This document shows, piece by piece, positions 27,090 through 34,766 of a stretch of DNA of 34,766 nt (position 1 is its first letter; the number at the start of each line of letters is the position of its first letter). This DNA is from Erysipelotrichaceae bacterium (GTDB lineage Bacteria; Bacillota_I; Bacilli_A; Erysipelotrichales; Erysipelotrichaceae), in contig JAJOHZ010000007.1 in assembly GCA_021209625.1 (NCBI GenBank), forward strand, positions 1-34,766. Reading direction: 5' to 3'. The notes beneath the pieces are model-generated. The model was not told the origin of the DNA. It saw only the letters and a program-made list of their open reading frames with translations, and did not search any database. The position numbers and the translations under genes were made by a program.

Positions 27090-28327
27090 AATGCTTTCAT
27101 ATCATAACTTTTTTCAACTGAACGAAGTTTCTCTACATTATCAATGATTGTTTTCTCAAACGGAGAAGGATTCTCAATATGATAGAAACGTTGATTCTTA
27201 ATGCTCTCAGGTAGATAACCCACATGAATCCATAAATCGCTGCGATTATAATCATAGCGTTGAGATTCAGGTAAATTGACAGGTGTAAGAGTAAGATAAT
27301 GAGGGATGGGGTGTGATTCTTCCTTCATTAATGATAAAGCATGATCTATGGCTTGATTGGCTGATTTGGATTTTATACTGCTTGCACACTCAATGACCGC
27401 ATTGGCTAAGATGATTCTTGCCTCTGGTAGTCCAATCTTTAAGGCAGATTCACATGCTAAGACAACACGAGCTACCAAAGGAGGATTAGCTAAACCCACA
27501 TCTTCATAAGCCGTCACAATAAGACGACGAGTAATGGATTCTAAATCATTAAGCAAGATTAATCTTCCTAAATAATAAATAGAAGCATCCACATCAGAAC
27601 CTCGAATGGATTTTTGAAAGGCACTTAGCAAATCATAATGACCATCATCATCTTTAAATCCAACTTGCATGGCTTCAATGAGCACTTGGTTTACGGTTTC
27701 AACCTGAATGTGTGTTGTGATGAATGAACACAGTTCTAAAGTATTCAAAGCAAGTCTTACATCAAATCCAGTTCGTTTTGCGATGGTGATTAAAGCATCA
27801 TCTTCAGCAGAAGTATCTTTCAGACCATTAGGATGGGTTAATGCTCTTTGAAGCATTAAGACAATATCGTCTTGTTCAATGGGTTTAAATGGAATGAGAT
27901 GACATCGTGAGCGTATTGCTGGATTGATTGAAAACAAAGGATTAGCAGTGGTACATCCTATGAGTGTAATAACACCATTTTCTAAATAGGGGAGTAAATG
28001 ATCTTGTTTGTCTTTGTTCATGCGATGAACTTCATCCATGATGAGGACAAAACCTGAGACATGCTTTGCCTTATCAATGATGTCATCCAACTGCTTCTTA
28101 TTATTAATAGCTGCATTAAACACATCATAGGGTCTCATTAACTCACTCACCAAGGCTAAAGCAGCGGTGGTTTTACCAACACCACTTGGCCCATAGAAAA
28201 TAAGTGAGGGTAAGTTATTTTCTTCAATTAAACGCCTTAAAAGACCTTGTTTTGAAAACAAATGAGATTGTCCAACACAGTCATAAATGTTTTGAGGTCT
28301 TAAACGATGGGCTAAAGGTTCATTCAT
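27068..28327 (-). CDS. rarA: Replication-associated recombination AAA+ ATPase (RarA/MgsA)
   Basis: Acts at stalled replication forks; 419 residues. The N-terminus LAHRLRPQNIYDCVGQSHL is the family signature, followed by Walker A FYGPSGVGKTTAALAL, Walker B LIMDEVHRMNKDKQDHLLPY, sensor 1 IGCTTANP and the Arg finger region NPAIRSRC. The C-terminal tetramerisation part has SAFQKSIRGSDVDASIYYLG and YEDVGLANP. ATG 28327 is preferred over the upstream GTG because AAGGAGGT sits about 10 bases before it. Divergent from dtd. Confidence 0.93.
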   Translation of the reverse strand: MNEPLAHRLRPQNIYDCVGQSHLFSKQGLLRRLIEENNLPSLIFYGPSGVGKTTAALALVSELMRPYDVFNAAINNKKQLDDIIDKAKHVSGFVLIMDEVHRMNKDKQDHLLPYLENGVITLIGCTTANPLFSINPAIRSRCHLIPFKPIEQDDIVLMLQRALTHPNGLKDTSAEDDALITIAKRTGFDVRLALNTLELCSFITTHIQVETVNQVLIEAMQVGFKDDDGHYDLLSAFQKSIRGSDVDASIYYLGRLILLNDLESITRRLIVTAYEDVGLANPPLVARVVLACESALKIGLPEARIILANAVIECASSIKSKSANQAIDHALSLMKEESHPIPHYLTLTPVNLPESQRYDYNRSDLWIHVGYLPESIKNQRFYHIENPSPFEKTIIDNVEKLRSVEKSYDMKALKKKYPR

Positions 28328-28366
28328 AGGGTTCTCCACCTCCTTATTTTAACAAACTCCAAAGCA

Positions 28367-28375
28367 TGATAGAAT
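28367..28375 (+). promoter_or_regulatory. Extended -10 promoter of dtd-folD-DUF951-ychF
   Basis: TGATAGAAT lies 17 bases before the dtd ATG. GAGGAAAAG between them is the ribosome site. No clear -35. Confidence 0.5.
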
Positions 28376-28392
28376 AAAACTGAGGAAAAGAT

Positions 28393-28848
28393 ATGAAAAT
28401 CGTAGTACAACGTGTTTTAGAAGCTTCAGTGCATGTAGAAGGACTTAAGGTATCTCAAATCGGTGTGGGTTATTGTCTGTTTGTGGGGTTATGTCAATAT
28501 GATGATGAATCAACACTTCAAAGCATGGCCAAGAAGATTTCAAAATTAAGAATCTTTGAAGATGATCAAGGAAAGATGAATCATGACATTCATGCATTCA
28601 CGAAAGATATTCTAAGTATTTCTCAGTTCACATTATGTGCGGATACACGTAAAGGCAATCGTCCAAGCTTCACCAATGCGATGAAAGCTGAAGAAGCAAA
28701 AATCATGTTTGAACGATTCAATACGCTGCTTAAAGCAGAAGGATTGAATGTATATGAAGGAATATTTCAAACTGATATGAAAGTGCATTTAATCAATGAT
28801 GGACCACTCACCATCATTCTGGAGGACAACCATGACACTCATTCTTAA
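28393..28848 (+). CDS. dtd: D-aminoacyl-tRNA deacylase
   Basis: Removes D-amino acids from mischarged tRNAs; 151 residues. MKIVVQRVLEASVHVEG is the classic N-terminus, followed by GYCLFVGL, KISKLRIFED, LSISQFTLCADTRKGNRPSF (active-site SQFTL) and the C-terminal INDGPLTIIL. The downstream folD start overlaps its last 17 bases. Confidence 0.95.
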   Translation: MKIVVQRVLEASVHVEGLKVSQIGVGYCLFVGLCQYDDESTLQSMAKKISKLRIFEDDQGKMNHDIHAFTKDILSISQFTLCADTRKGNRPSFTNAMKAEEAKIMFERFNTLLKAEGLNVYEGIFQTDMKVHLINDGPLTIILEDNHDTHS

Positions 28849-29668
28849 TGGAACAGCAGCATCTCAAGCAATTAAAGAACAACTTAAACAAGCTCTTTCA
28901 CAAGAGAGAGAAAAACCTCATCTTGTAGTGGTTTTAGTGGGAAGTGATCCAGCCAGTGAAGTGTATGTTAGAAACAAAGAAAAAGCATGTCATGAGGTTG
29001 GTTTTATGTCGAGTGTGGTAAAGTTTGATTCCACCATCACACAAAAACAACTGTTTAAAGAACTAGACAAACTCAATCATGATCAAGATGTGCATGGAAT
29101 CATTGTTCAACTTCCTTTACCAAAACACATTGATTCCAACGCCATTATCGATCATATTGCTCCTCATAAAGATGTGGATGGATTTCACCCCCTTAATGTA
29201 GGCAATTTGCATCGAGGACAAAATGGTTTTGTGAGTGCAACTCCTTTAGGGATTTTAAGACTCTTAGAGTTTTATAGTATTGGTGTGGTATCCAAACATG
29301 TGGTGGTGGTTGGAAGATCCAACATCGTGGGTAAACCCATTGCAGCGCTGCTTCTAAATGCCAATGCCACAGTGACCATTACTCACAGTAAAACAAAAGA
29401 TTTAATGCAACATACGCAACAGGCTGATATTCTTATTGTTGCGGCCGGAATCAAGCAAATGATTACAGCTGATTATGTTAAGGAAGGAGTCGTGATTGTG
29501 GATGTGGGTATCCATCGCAATGATGATGGGACCTTGTGTGGTGATGTACATCCAAGTGCCTATGAGAAATCAAGTGCTTATTCACCAGTACCCAAAGGTG
29601 TAGGACCCATGACCATTGCAGCATTACTACTCAATACATTTCAAGCCTTTAAAGAAAGAGGAGTATAG
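28832..29668 (+). CDS. folD: Methylenetetrahydrofolate dehydrogenase/cyclohydrolase
   Basis: Bifunctional enzyme interconverting methylene-, methenyl- and 10-formyl-THF; 278 residues. ATG 28832 follows CTGGAGGA and gives MTLILNGTAASQAIKEQL. Motifs are VGSDPASEVYVRNKEKAC with the catalytic Lys, IIVQLPLPKHID, HKDVDGFHPLNVG, VVVGRSNIVGKPIAALL (nucleotide loop), VIVDVGIHR and PVPKGVGPMTIAALL. With Fhs it completes the formyl-THF branch of C1 metabolism. Confidence 0.96.
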   Translation: MTLILNGTAASQAIKEQLKQALSQEREKPHLVVVLVGSDPASEVYVRNKEKACHEVGFMSSVVKFDSTITQKQLFKELDKLNHDQDVHGIIVQLPLPKHIDSNAIIDHIAPHKDVDGFHPLNVGNLHRGQNGFVSATPLGILRLLEFYSIGVVSKHVVVVGRSNIVGKPIAALLLNANATVTITHSKTKDLMQHTQQADILIVAAGIKQMITADYVKEGVVIVDVGIHRNDDGTLCGDVHPSAYEKSSAYSPVPKGVGPMTIAALLLNTFQAFKERGV

Positions 29669-29669
29669 A

Positions 29670-29867
29670 ATGGTTTATCAATTGCATGATATTGTCCAAC
29701 TCAAGAAAGATCACCCATGCAAAAAGTCATCTTTTTGGGAAATCACTCGCATGGGAGTCGATATTAAGTTAAAATGTCTAGGGTGTGGTTCTAGTGTGAT
29801 GCTAGAACGCATTGAGTTTGAAAAAAGACTCAAAAAGATTATTCAAAAAGCAGAAACAACTCAGTAA
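29670..29867 (+). CDS. DUF951 family small protein
   Basis: 65 residues, real start at 29670 after AGAGGAGT. Family pattern: HDIVQLKKDHPCKKSSFWEI, GVDIKLKCLGCGS, and a basic helix ERIEFEKRLKKI. It has a CxxC (CLGCG) and a basic, SH3-like small-barrel look. It is routinely encoded directly before ychF in Firmicutes, as here; function unknown, nucleic-acid or ribosome binding is a guess. It lies one base after the folD stop. Confidence 0.85.
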   Translation: MVYQLHDIVQLKKDHPCKKSSFWEITRMGVDIKLKCLGCGSSVMLERIEFEKRLKKIIQKAETTQ

Positions 29868-29879
29868 GGAAATGAAGTT

Positions 29880-30980
29880 ATGTCACTCACAGCAGGAATC
29901 GTAGGACTACCCAATGTTGGTAAGTCCACTCTTTTTAACGCCATCACGCGCTCACAAGTTGAAGCCGCCAATTATCCATTCGCAACCATAGATAAAAACG
30001 TAGGTGTAGTAGAAGTTCCAGACCAACGTCTTTATGACTTGGCCTCATTATTTAATCCTAAAAAAACCATTCCAACCACCTTTGAATTCACCGATATTGC
30101 GGGATTAGTCAAAGGAGCTGCTTCAGGAGAAGGGTTAGGAAATAAGTTTCTTTCTCATATTCGTGAAGTTGATGCGATTGTTCATGTGGTTCGCTGTTTT
30201 AAAAATGATGATGTGATTCATGTGGAAGGATCAGTTGATCCCATTCGTGATATTGAAATCATTGATGTGGAACTTGCCCTTGCTGATCTTGCGAGTGTGC
30301 AAAGCCGTATTGATAAAGTCACTCGTAAAGCAAAATCCAATGATAAAGTGGCTATAGCTGAACTGGAAGTTCTTCAAAAATGTGTTCAACCCCTCAATGA
30401 AGGTAAACGCATTTATGGATTGGATTTCAATGATGAAGAGAAGCAAATTATTAAAGGATTTCATTTACTCACCAATAAACCAGTGATTTACGTTGCGAAC
30501 TTAGCAGAACATGAGATAGCTCATCCACACGACAACCCACATTTTAATGCGGTCAGTGAGTATGCGAAAACACATCAAGCATTAGTTATTCCTATTTCTG
30601 CACGCATTGAAGAAGAAATCTCAATGCTTGAAGAAGATGAAAAAGCCATGTTTCTAGAAGAACTTGGTATTCAACAATCTGGATTGGATCAAATCATTGT
30701 CGCTTCCTATGATATTCTTAACCTTAAGACTTACTTCACAGCAGGACCTCAAGAAGTCAGAGCATGGACCTTTACCGCAGGTATGAAAGCACCTGAATGC
30801 GCGGGCATCATTCATAGTGATTTTGAAAAAGGATTTATCAGAGCTGAGGCTTATCATATTGATGATATTCTAGTTTATAAAACTGAATCAGCCCTTAAAG
30901 AAGCAGGTAAACTGCGTGTTGAAGGAAAAGCTTATGAAGTTAAAGATGGGGATGTTCTACACTTTAGATTCAATGTGTAG
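29880..30980 (+). CDS. ychF: Redox-regulated ATPase YchF (OLA1 family)
   Basis: Obg-related P-loop ATPase that binds ribosomes; 366 residues, standard length. G1 is GIVGLPNVGKSTLFNAIT, G3 FTDIAGLVKGAASGEGLGNK, and the base-specificity position has NLAE, the non-canonical form that makes YchF an ATPase. A coiled-coil insert lies around residues 130-190. The C-terminal TGS domain holds TFTAGMKAPECAGIIHSD and VEGKAYEVKDGDVLHFRFNV. Last gene of the dtd-folD-DUF951-ychF run. Confidence 0.96.
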   Translation: MSLTAGIVGLPNVGKSTLFNAITRSQVEAANYPFATIDKNVGVVEVPDQRLYDLASLFNPKKTIPTTFEFTDIAGLVKGAASGEGLGNKFLSHIREVDAIVHVVRCFKNDDVIHVEGSVDPIRDIEIIDVELALADLASVQSRIDKVTRKAKSNDKVAIAELEVLQKCVQPLNEGKRIYGLDFNDEEKQIIKGFHLLTNKPVIYVANLAEHEIAHPHDNPHFNAVSEYAKTHQALVIPISARIEEEISMLEEDEKAMFLEELGIQQSGLDQIIVASYDILNLKTYFTAGPQEVRAWTFTAGMKAPECAGIIHSDFEKGFIRAEAYHIDDILVYKTESALKEAGKLRVEGKAYEVKDGDVLHFRFNV

Positions 30981-31003
30981 TCGCAAACCTTCTTAAAATA
31001 AGG

Positions 31004-31009
31004 TATAAT
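31004..31009 (+). promoter_or_regulatory. -10 element of the c-di-AMP receptor gene
   Basis: TATAAT lies 25 bases before the ATG, with AGAGGAGGTG as ribosome site. The -35 is not evident. Confidence 0.55.
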
Positions 31010-31034
31010 AGAGTCACATAGAGGAGGTGTTCTT

Positions 31035-31358
31035 ATGAAATTAGTACTCGCCATTGTTTCTAACGATGATGCATCCAATGTCTCTGCTGCATTAACCAAA
31101 GATAATTTCTCAGTAACTCGTTTAGCAACAACAGGGGGATTTTTAAGAGCTGGTAACACCACCCTCATTGTTGGATGTGATGATACATTAGTTGAGCGAG
31201 TGATTGAACTTGTAGGACAAGAATCCAAACGTCGTACTGAAATTGTTCCTTCCACTGCTTCCTATGATATTGGACGATATGCTTCATTCCCTGTAGAAGT
31301 TCAAGTTGGAGGAGCCACCATCTTTGTCTTAGATGTTGCTCAATTCATTAAAGTCTAA
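31035..31358 (+). CDS. PII-like cyclic-di-AMP receptor (PstA/DarA, DUF970)
   Basis: 107-residue trimeric PII-like protein that binds c-di-AMP in Firmicutes. MKLVLAIVSNDDASNVSAAL, then FSVTRLATTGGFLRAGNTTL (ligand-binding T-loop/glycine region) and VEVQVGGATIFVLDVAQF are diagnostic. Complete, with its own promoter and terminator. In many relatives it lies near dnaX/recR and holB; here it follows ychF. Confidence 0.93.
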   Translation: MKLVLAIVSNDDASNVSAALTKDNFSVTRLATTGGFLRAGNTTLIVGCDDTLVERVIELVGQESKRRTEIVPSTASYDIGRYASFPVEVQVGGATIFVLDVAQFIKV

Positions 31359-31379
31359 AACTGCGAAAGCAGTTTTTTT
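31357..31379 (+). terminator. Terminator after the c-di-AMP receptor gene
   Basis: AAAACTGC-gaaa-GCAGTTTT with a T tail. The stop codon TAA abuts the stem. Confidence 0.88.
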
Positions 31380-31397
31380 AATTGAAAGTATCAAATC

Positions 31398-31426
31398 TTT
31401 GCAACCAATATCATAAATTGTATAAT
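31398..31426 (+). promoter_or_regulatory. Promoter of the SARP-like regulator gene
   Basis: TTTGCA (31398-31403), a 17-bp spacer and TATAAT (31421-31426), about 30 bases before the regulator ATG. Confidence 0.6.
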
Positions 31427-31456
31427 GTAGACAAATGAAGACTTGAGGATCATTCT

Positions 31457-32654
31457 ATGGATAAGAAAGTGAAGATTGGAATCACTACTTTTGGAGAATT
31501 GACGTTCATACATGGATGTGAAGTATTTCGCGTCGATGGATATTTAACAAAAAAACGTTAGATATTTATTGGAAGTATTGATTTACTATCGTATGACTCC
31601 ATTATCTAAAAATCAAATTATTGATCTTTTATGGTCAGGCAGCCACAATCCTGAAAGTGCATTGAAATTTACCGTCCATCGCTTGAGGCAAGCGTTAAAG
31701 GATATTCCAATATTTGAGGACGCACCACTTGTGATCACCACTAAACATGGATATGATCTTAATCCTGAATTTGATTATGATATTGACTTTGAAGAAGTTG
31801 ATGTTTTATGGAAGTCAGTGCAATATCCAAGTGATAATGAGAAAGATAAAAAGAAGGTGCTCTTATCACTAATAAGTAAGATCAATAAACCATTTCTTTC
31901 TTCAAGTCATTCCTTGCTTTGGACTTCTCCTATCCGAGAGTACTACACCAATATTTACAATCAATGTATGATGAAACTCTTAAAACTTATGGAGAGTCAA
32001 CGTAAATATCAAGAAATGATTCAATACGCTCAGCGAGGCATTGCTTTTGATCAACTTAATGAGGATTTCCATTACTATCATATCCTTGGACTCATCTACG
32101 ACCGCCAAATCCGTCAAGCCATTGAAGCCTATGAGAAAACAAGAAACTTGTTTCTTCAAGAACTTAAGATGGATGTGTCTTCAAGAACTAAGGAACTGTT
32201 CAAACTTCTTTTATCTAAAGATGAAGTGAACTTTGTTAAGATGTCAGATCTGATTATGAATCTCAATGAGAACTCTCCTAATGATGGTGCATTCTTCTGT
32301 GAGTATGAAGTGTTCAAGAGAATGTATCAAAATCAAATGAGAGCACAAGTCAGAAGCAAAGAATTAGCTTGCTTAGTCATCTTGGAGATACGTAGTCAAA
32401 ATCAAGATTTGGATATGAGTAAAGCAATGGAGAAACTCCAGCGTGCTATTAACCAAGCTTTAAGACGATCTGATGTCTATTCAAGAATCAATACACTTCA
32501 GTTTGTCTTGTTACTGCCATGCAAAACAAAAGACAATGGGTATACGATAGTAGAGAGAATTCAACGAATCTTCTACAAGAGCATCAGTAAAGATCAAGTA
32601 CGCTTATACAGCTATATGAATGTTGTAGAAAATGTTGATGATCTTGATGATTAA
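31457..32654 (+). CDS. SARP/BTAD-type transcriptional regulator with C-terminal GGDEF-like domain (frameshifted)
   Basis: About 398 residues once one A is removed from the run at 31549-31555. Corrected, it opens MDKKVKIGITTFGELTF, then RYLLEVLIYYRMTPLSKNQI. The N-terminal OmpR-type winged helix has NPESALKFTVHRLRQAL and ITTKHGYDLN (residues about 35-95). It continues into a BTAD-like helical repeat region (YQEMIQYAQRGIAFDQLNED; IEAYEKTRNLFLQELKMD). From about residue 290 the pattern LVILEIR ... LRRSDVYSRINTLQFVLLLP resembles a diguanylate-cyclase fold without the GGDEF signature (inference). It lies directly upstream of the c-di-GMP riboswitch and surface-protein gene, its likeliest target. 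DNA binding probable; ligand unknown. Confidence 0.75.
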
Positions 32655-32754
32655 TTTCAAAATTTATGAGCAAATATAACCACTTTCTAACCATATGAAG
32701 CGATAATAAAGTCAAGAATACGATGATATATTGATACTATGGACAAATATCATC

Positions 32755-32845
32755 ACAATCACATACGTATCTGGGCAAACTAATCGAAAGGTTAGGGCGC
32801 AAAGTCAGACGTCTAACGTGGAAACACTATGATGGGTCAACTGCA
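32755..32845 (+). promoter_or_regulatory. Cyclic-di-GMP-I (GEMM) riboswitch aptamer
   Basis: The core GGGCAAACTAATCGAAAGGT (32773-32792) and then TAGGGCGCAAAGTC match the GEMM-I pattern GGGCAAACC..CGAAAG..GGGACGCAAAGC. It contains the P2 hairpin CTAA/TTAG with a GAAA tetraloop and the invariant CGCAAAG. P3 follows, with its own GTG-GAAA-CAC cap and a TCTAAC..TATGA tetraloop-receptor-like pair. The G run before CAAAC keeps the guanine expected for c-di-GMP rather than cGAMP variants. P1 pairing could not be settled by eye. It lies in the 5' leader of the surface-protein gene. Confidence 0.9.
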
Positions 32846-32873
32846 TAATTCAATTATGTGGTTGGCCCTTTTT
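32834..32873 (+). terminator. Riboswitch-controlled terminator
   Basis: A 16-bp stem (5' arm 32834-32849 beginning GGGTCAACTGCATAAT, 3' arm 32853-32868 ending GGTTGGCCC, three or so G-U pairs) with loop TCA and a TTTTT tail. The 5' arm overlaps the 3' side of the aptamer, so folding of the two should compete. Segment 32756-32765 can pair with 32855-32864 (ten pairs) as an alternative antiterminator. Confidence 0.87.
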
Positions 32874-32892
32874 CCATAAAGGAGGAAAGCAT

Positions 32893-34542
32893 ATGAAACG
32901 TTTTTATCACAAACTACTATCCTCGATTGTGTCGTTTATGCTCATCATTACGGCATCGTTCGTGCCGGAGTTGTTTAATTTTAGCATAGCCAATGCAGCG
33001 GGACCTTACCAAGCTGACTCAGGGGTTTATGAATTACTAGGAACCTCAACCAACGATCATACCGATGCCTATTATCTATGGCAACAAGGTAATACTATTT
33101 TTGTGGCGGTCACCGTGAATATTAATCAGAATCAATTGATTGATGTTCAAATGAATGGTGTCAGTGCAACTTCAACGGACTACCTAGGTAAAAGTGTATT
33201 GCTTAAAGTCTATGAAACAGGCAACATCACCACACCAATTTTAGATGTTGCTCCTCCAAGCAAGACATCCAATAATCCAAATAGTTGGGTTGTTGCAGCA
33301 TTCACCATGAATAATATTCCTAGTAGTTTCCTACTATCAGTATTAACTCCTGGTGGACATGCGATTACTAATGTCAGTTATACCGTTGTTGGGGCATTAG
33401 AAGTCTTCAATGAATACCCTCCAACTTCACCAGTGTTAGATGAAAACCAATCTCTTGGTAGTAACACTCTAGGTGGCATCGCAGCGGGTTCTTACACTTT
33501 CAATCCTACTCCAACTCTTGGATTTGAATACACAAGTGTTGTTTTAGAAATTGATAATGTTGTTATTGGAACAGCTGTAGTGGGATCACCATTCTCTTAT
33601 ACTTTCGCTGATGGAACCATTAATGTCAGTGAGAGTGGTGTGATTACTTTGGTCTTAACAAAAACATCCGCAAGAGAATATGACTTTACTTATTCCTATC
33701 AACTCTCAGATTATGTGCTTACTATTGAATATGAGTATGAAGATGGTTCAATAGCTGCGCCTGATTATACAGACACATTGAACTATCAAGATCCATATAG
33801 TGTTGTTTCTCCTACTATCCCTGGATATACTCCAAGTTTAGCAACTGTTTCAGGTACTATGCCTGCGAGCAATCGTACTGTGACTGTCACTTATACCGCA
33901 ATTGACTATACATTCACTTTCGTCCCTAATTGGGGAAGTGTACTTAATGAAGTACGTTCATTCAATGTCGGTGGTAGTGTCATCCCTCCAGTCTTCACTC
34001 GTGATGGTTATACATTTAAAGGGTGGACATCAGATCAAGCTGGTCTAAATCTTTATGTTGATGGATTCACTAACTTAACAGTAGGTAATAAAACTGTTTA
34101 TGCACAGTGGGAAGCTATTGATTACACATTCACTTTCGTTCCAAACTGGGGTAGTGAATTAAGTGTTGATCGTATCTTCAATGTGGGTGGTAGTGTTACC
34201 CCTCCAGTCTTTACTCGTACTGGCTTTACCTTCACTGGTTGGTCATTAGATGTTGAAGGAACACAAACATACACTCAATTCTCCAATCTTACTTCTGGAA
34301 ATAAAACAGTCTATGCACAGTGGTCACAAAATAACTACAGTTTCACATTTGATCCAAACTTTGGAGATGGTGCTAATGTCGTTCAAATGTTCAACTTTGG
34401 TGGTAGTGTTGCGGGAACCTCCTTTACACGTCTAGGTTACACCTTTGATGGTTGGACCTTAGATGAGGCTGGACTTACTCCTTATACTGGTGGATTAACT
34501 AATCTACCAGCCGAAGATATTTATGTTTACGCTCAATGGGAA
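32893..34542 (+). CDS. Secreted repeat surface protein (MucBP + InlB/Flg_new repeats), 3'-truncated
   Basis: Signal peptide: MKRFYHKLL, a hydrophobic core, and cleavage after SIANAA (about residue 36). A unique N-terminal region of about 240 residues has no recognised motif. A MucBP-like unit follows (LTIEYEYEDGSIAAPDY ... IPGYTP ... VTVTYTA, about 276-336). Then come three Listeria-Bacteroides (InlB B-type) repeats starting near residues 337, 409 and 480, each with F-VGGSV, FTR-G-TF-GW and KTVYAQW or equivalent. The AGGAGGAAAG ribosome site is 5 bases after the leader. Likely a wall-linked adhesin; the anchoring end is lost at the right join, after YAQWE. Codons from about 34543 to the TGA at 34600 are foreign sequence. 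Confidence 0.85.
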
Positions 34543-34550
34543 AATTTAAA
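34540..34550. other. Second chimeric join (surface protein / toxin-antitoxin fragment)
   Basis: The plus-strand repeat protein is family-like up to YAQWE (34528-34542), then turns into non-repeat residues. On the minus strand, coding for a toxin N-terminus reads from 34571 down to about 34545 and then loses sense. Both genes end within an A/T-rich stretch, so the exact break cannot be fixed. Confidence 0.7.
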
Positions 34551-34571
34551 AATTGGGTGTAATGATGACAT
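34545..34571 (-). CDS. First codons of a probable RelE/ParE-type toxin gene
   Basis: ATG at 34571-34569 overlaps the antitoxin TAA (TAATG). It reads MSSLHPIFK before the join cuts it. The overlap with an antitoxin-like gene is the only reason for the call; the fragment is too short for a family assignment. Confidence 0.35.
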
Positions 34572-34766
34572 TAGCTTTCATTTAAAAACGCCTTTAAAGT
34601 GACCCGTGGCGCTTTGCCCTGCTTGATGTCTTCCACTTCCTGAAAAGCCTTTTTTAGACTCGTTTTCAGAGCCAAATACGTTCGCCACTCCGCCAATTCC
34701 CGTTGTATTTCCTGCCATTCGGCGATGGAAATCAGCACGGCTTGTTTGTTGCTGTCGGCATCGGTT
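34571..34766 (-). CDS. Antitoxin-like protein, C-terminal part (foreign end fragment)
   Basis: An open frame with no start inside the window: TDADSNKQAVLISIAEWQEI, then QRELAEWRTYLALKTSLKKA, ending TLKAFLNES and TAA. The pattern AVLIS-xEWQEIQ..L..W..Y.ALK.SL..AF.E....K.GK.....L..FL.E is that of antitoxins of small type II systems in Bacteroidetes and cyanobacteria, usually followed by an overlapping toxin gene. GC content is clearly above that of the core, matching the left-end fragment rather than its neighbour. Confidence 0.6.
   Translation of the reverse strand, partial: TDADSNKQAVLISIAEWQEIQRELAEWRTYLALKTSLKKAFQEVEDIKQGKAPRVTLKAFLNES

Noticed and set aside
32655-32754. Terminator or small gene between the regulator and the riboswitch
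   Set aside because: I see no stable hairpin with a T run and no credible reading frame; a promoter for the riboswitch must lie here, but no good -35/-10 pair stands out.
34250-34435. Separate small gene inside the surface-protein repeats
   Set aside because: It is a shifted-frame shadow of the repeat protein.
32893-34542. Repeats in the surface protein as a CRISPR array or mobile element
   Set aside because: The ~210-base periodicity is in-frame protein repeat with diverged DNA; there are no short identical repeats with spacers. No CRISPR array, transposase or tRNA gene was seen anywhere in the window.

Overview
The window is a composite. Positions about 1302-34540 come from one low-GC Gram-positive bacterium. 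The two ends are pieces of unrelated, more GC-rich DNA, fused in the middle of genes. The left end (1-1302, minus strand) carries the tail of a Bacteroidetes-type threonine operon: an archaeal-type phosphoglycerate mutase-like gene followed by thrC. The right end (about 34545-34766, minus strand) carries the end of an antitoxin gene and the first codons of its toxin. Both joins look like assembly or cloning chimeras. The left join falls on a GATC shared by the two open reading frames.

The core fits a Firmicute of the Erysipelotrichia/Mollicutes-neighbour type (inference from AT-rich codon use, gene content and gene order). It uses the standard code: TGA ends several genes, and Trp is TGG. Many genes carry single-base insertions, mostly in A or T runs (gyrB x2, gyrA x2, serS, an unnamed gene after fhs, mutS, an ABC ATPase gene, an SARP-like regulator). 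The left fragment shows the same pattern. These are most simply sequencing errors in essential genes, so frame-corrected coordinates are given.

Layout of the core: gyrB-gyrA, then serS with two perfect ParB parS sites (one in its leader, one inside it), SRP RNA, tadA, and dnaX-recR-fhs-unknown. Next come a convergent CYTH gene and nadK, then rodA on the minus strand and a divergent PTS EIIC-like gene that lacks key PTS residues. A mutS-mutL-miaA-tcdA-msrA operon follows, with overlapping genes. Then come a minus-strand iron alcohol dehydrogenase, a two-gene ABC exporter, a strongly promoted two-repeat lipoprotein, minus-strand rarA, and dtd-folD-DUF951-ychF. Next are a PstA/DarA-type c-di-AMP receptor and an SARP/BTAD regulator. 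Last is a cyclic-di-GMP-I riboswitch with terminator in front of a secreted MucBP/InlB-repeat surface protein, cut off by the right-hand join.

The genes mainly serve chromosome topology and segregation (gyrBA, parS), replication and repair (dnaX, recR, mutSL, rarA), translation quality (serS, tadA, miaA, tcdA, dtd, ychF) and one-carbon metabolism (fhs, folD). The right part of the core is a surface/signalling section in which a second messenger appears to control an adhesin-like protein. The items most worth follow-up are the paired parS sites, the riboswitch-adhesin unit, the degenerate PTS protein, a possible leaderless mutS, and the chimeric ends.
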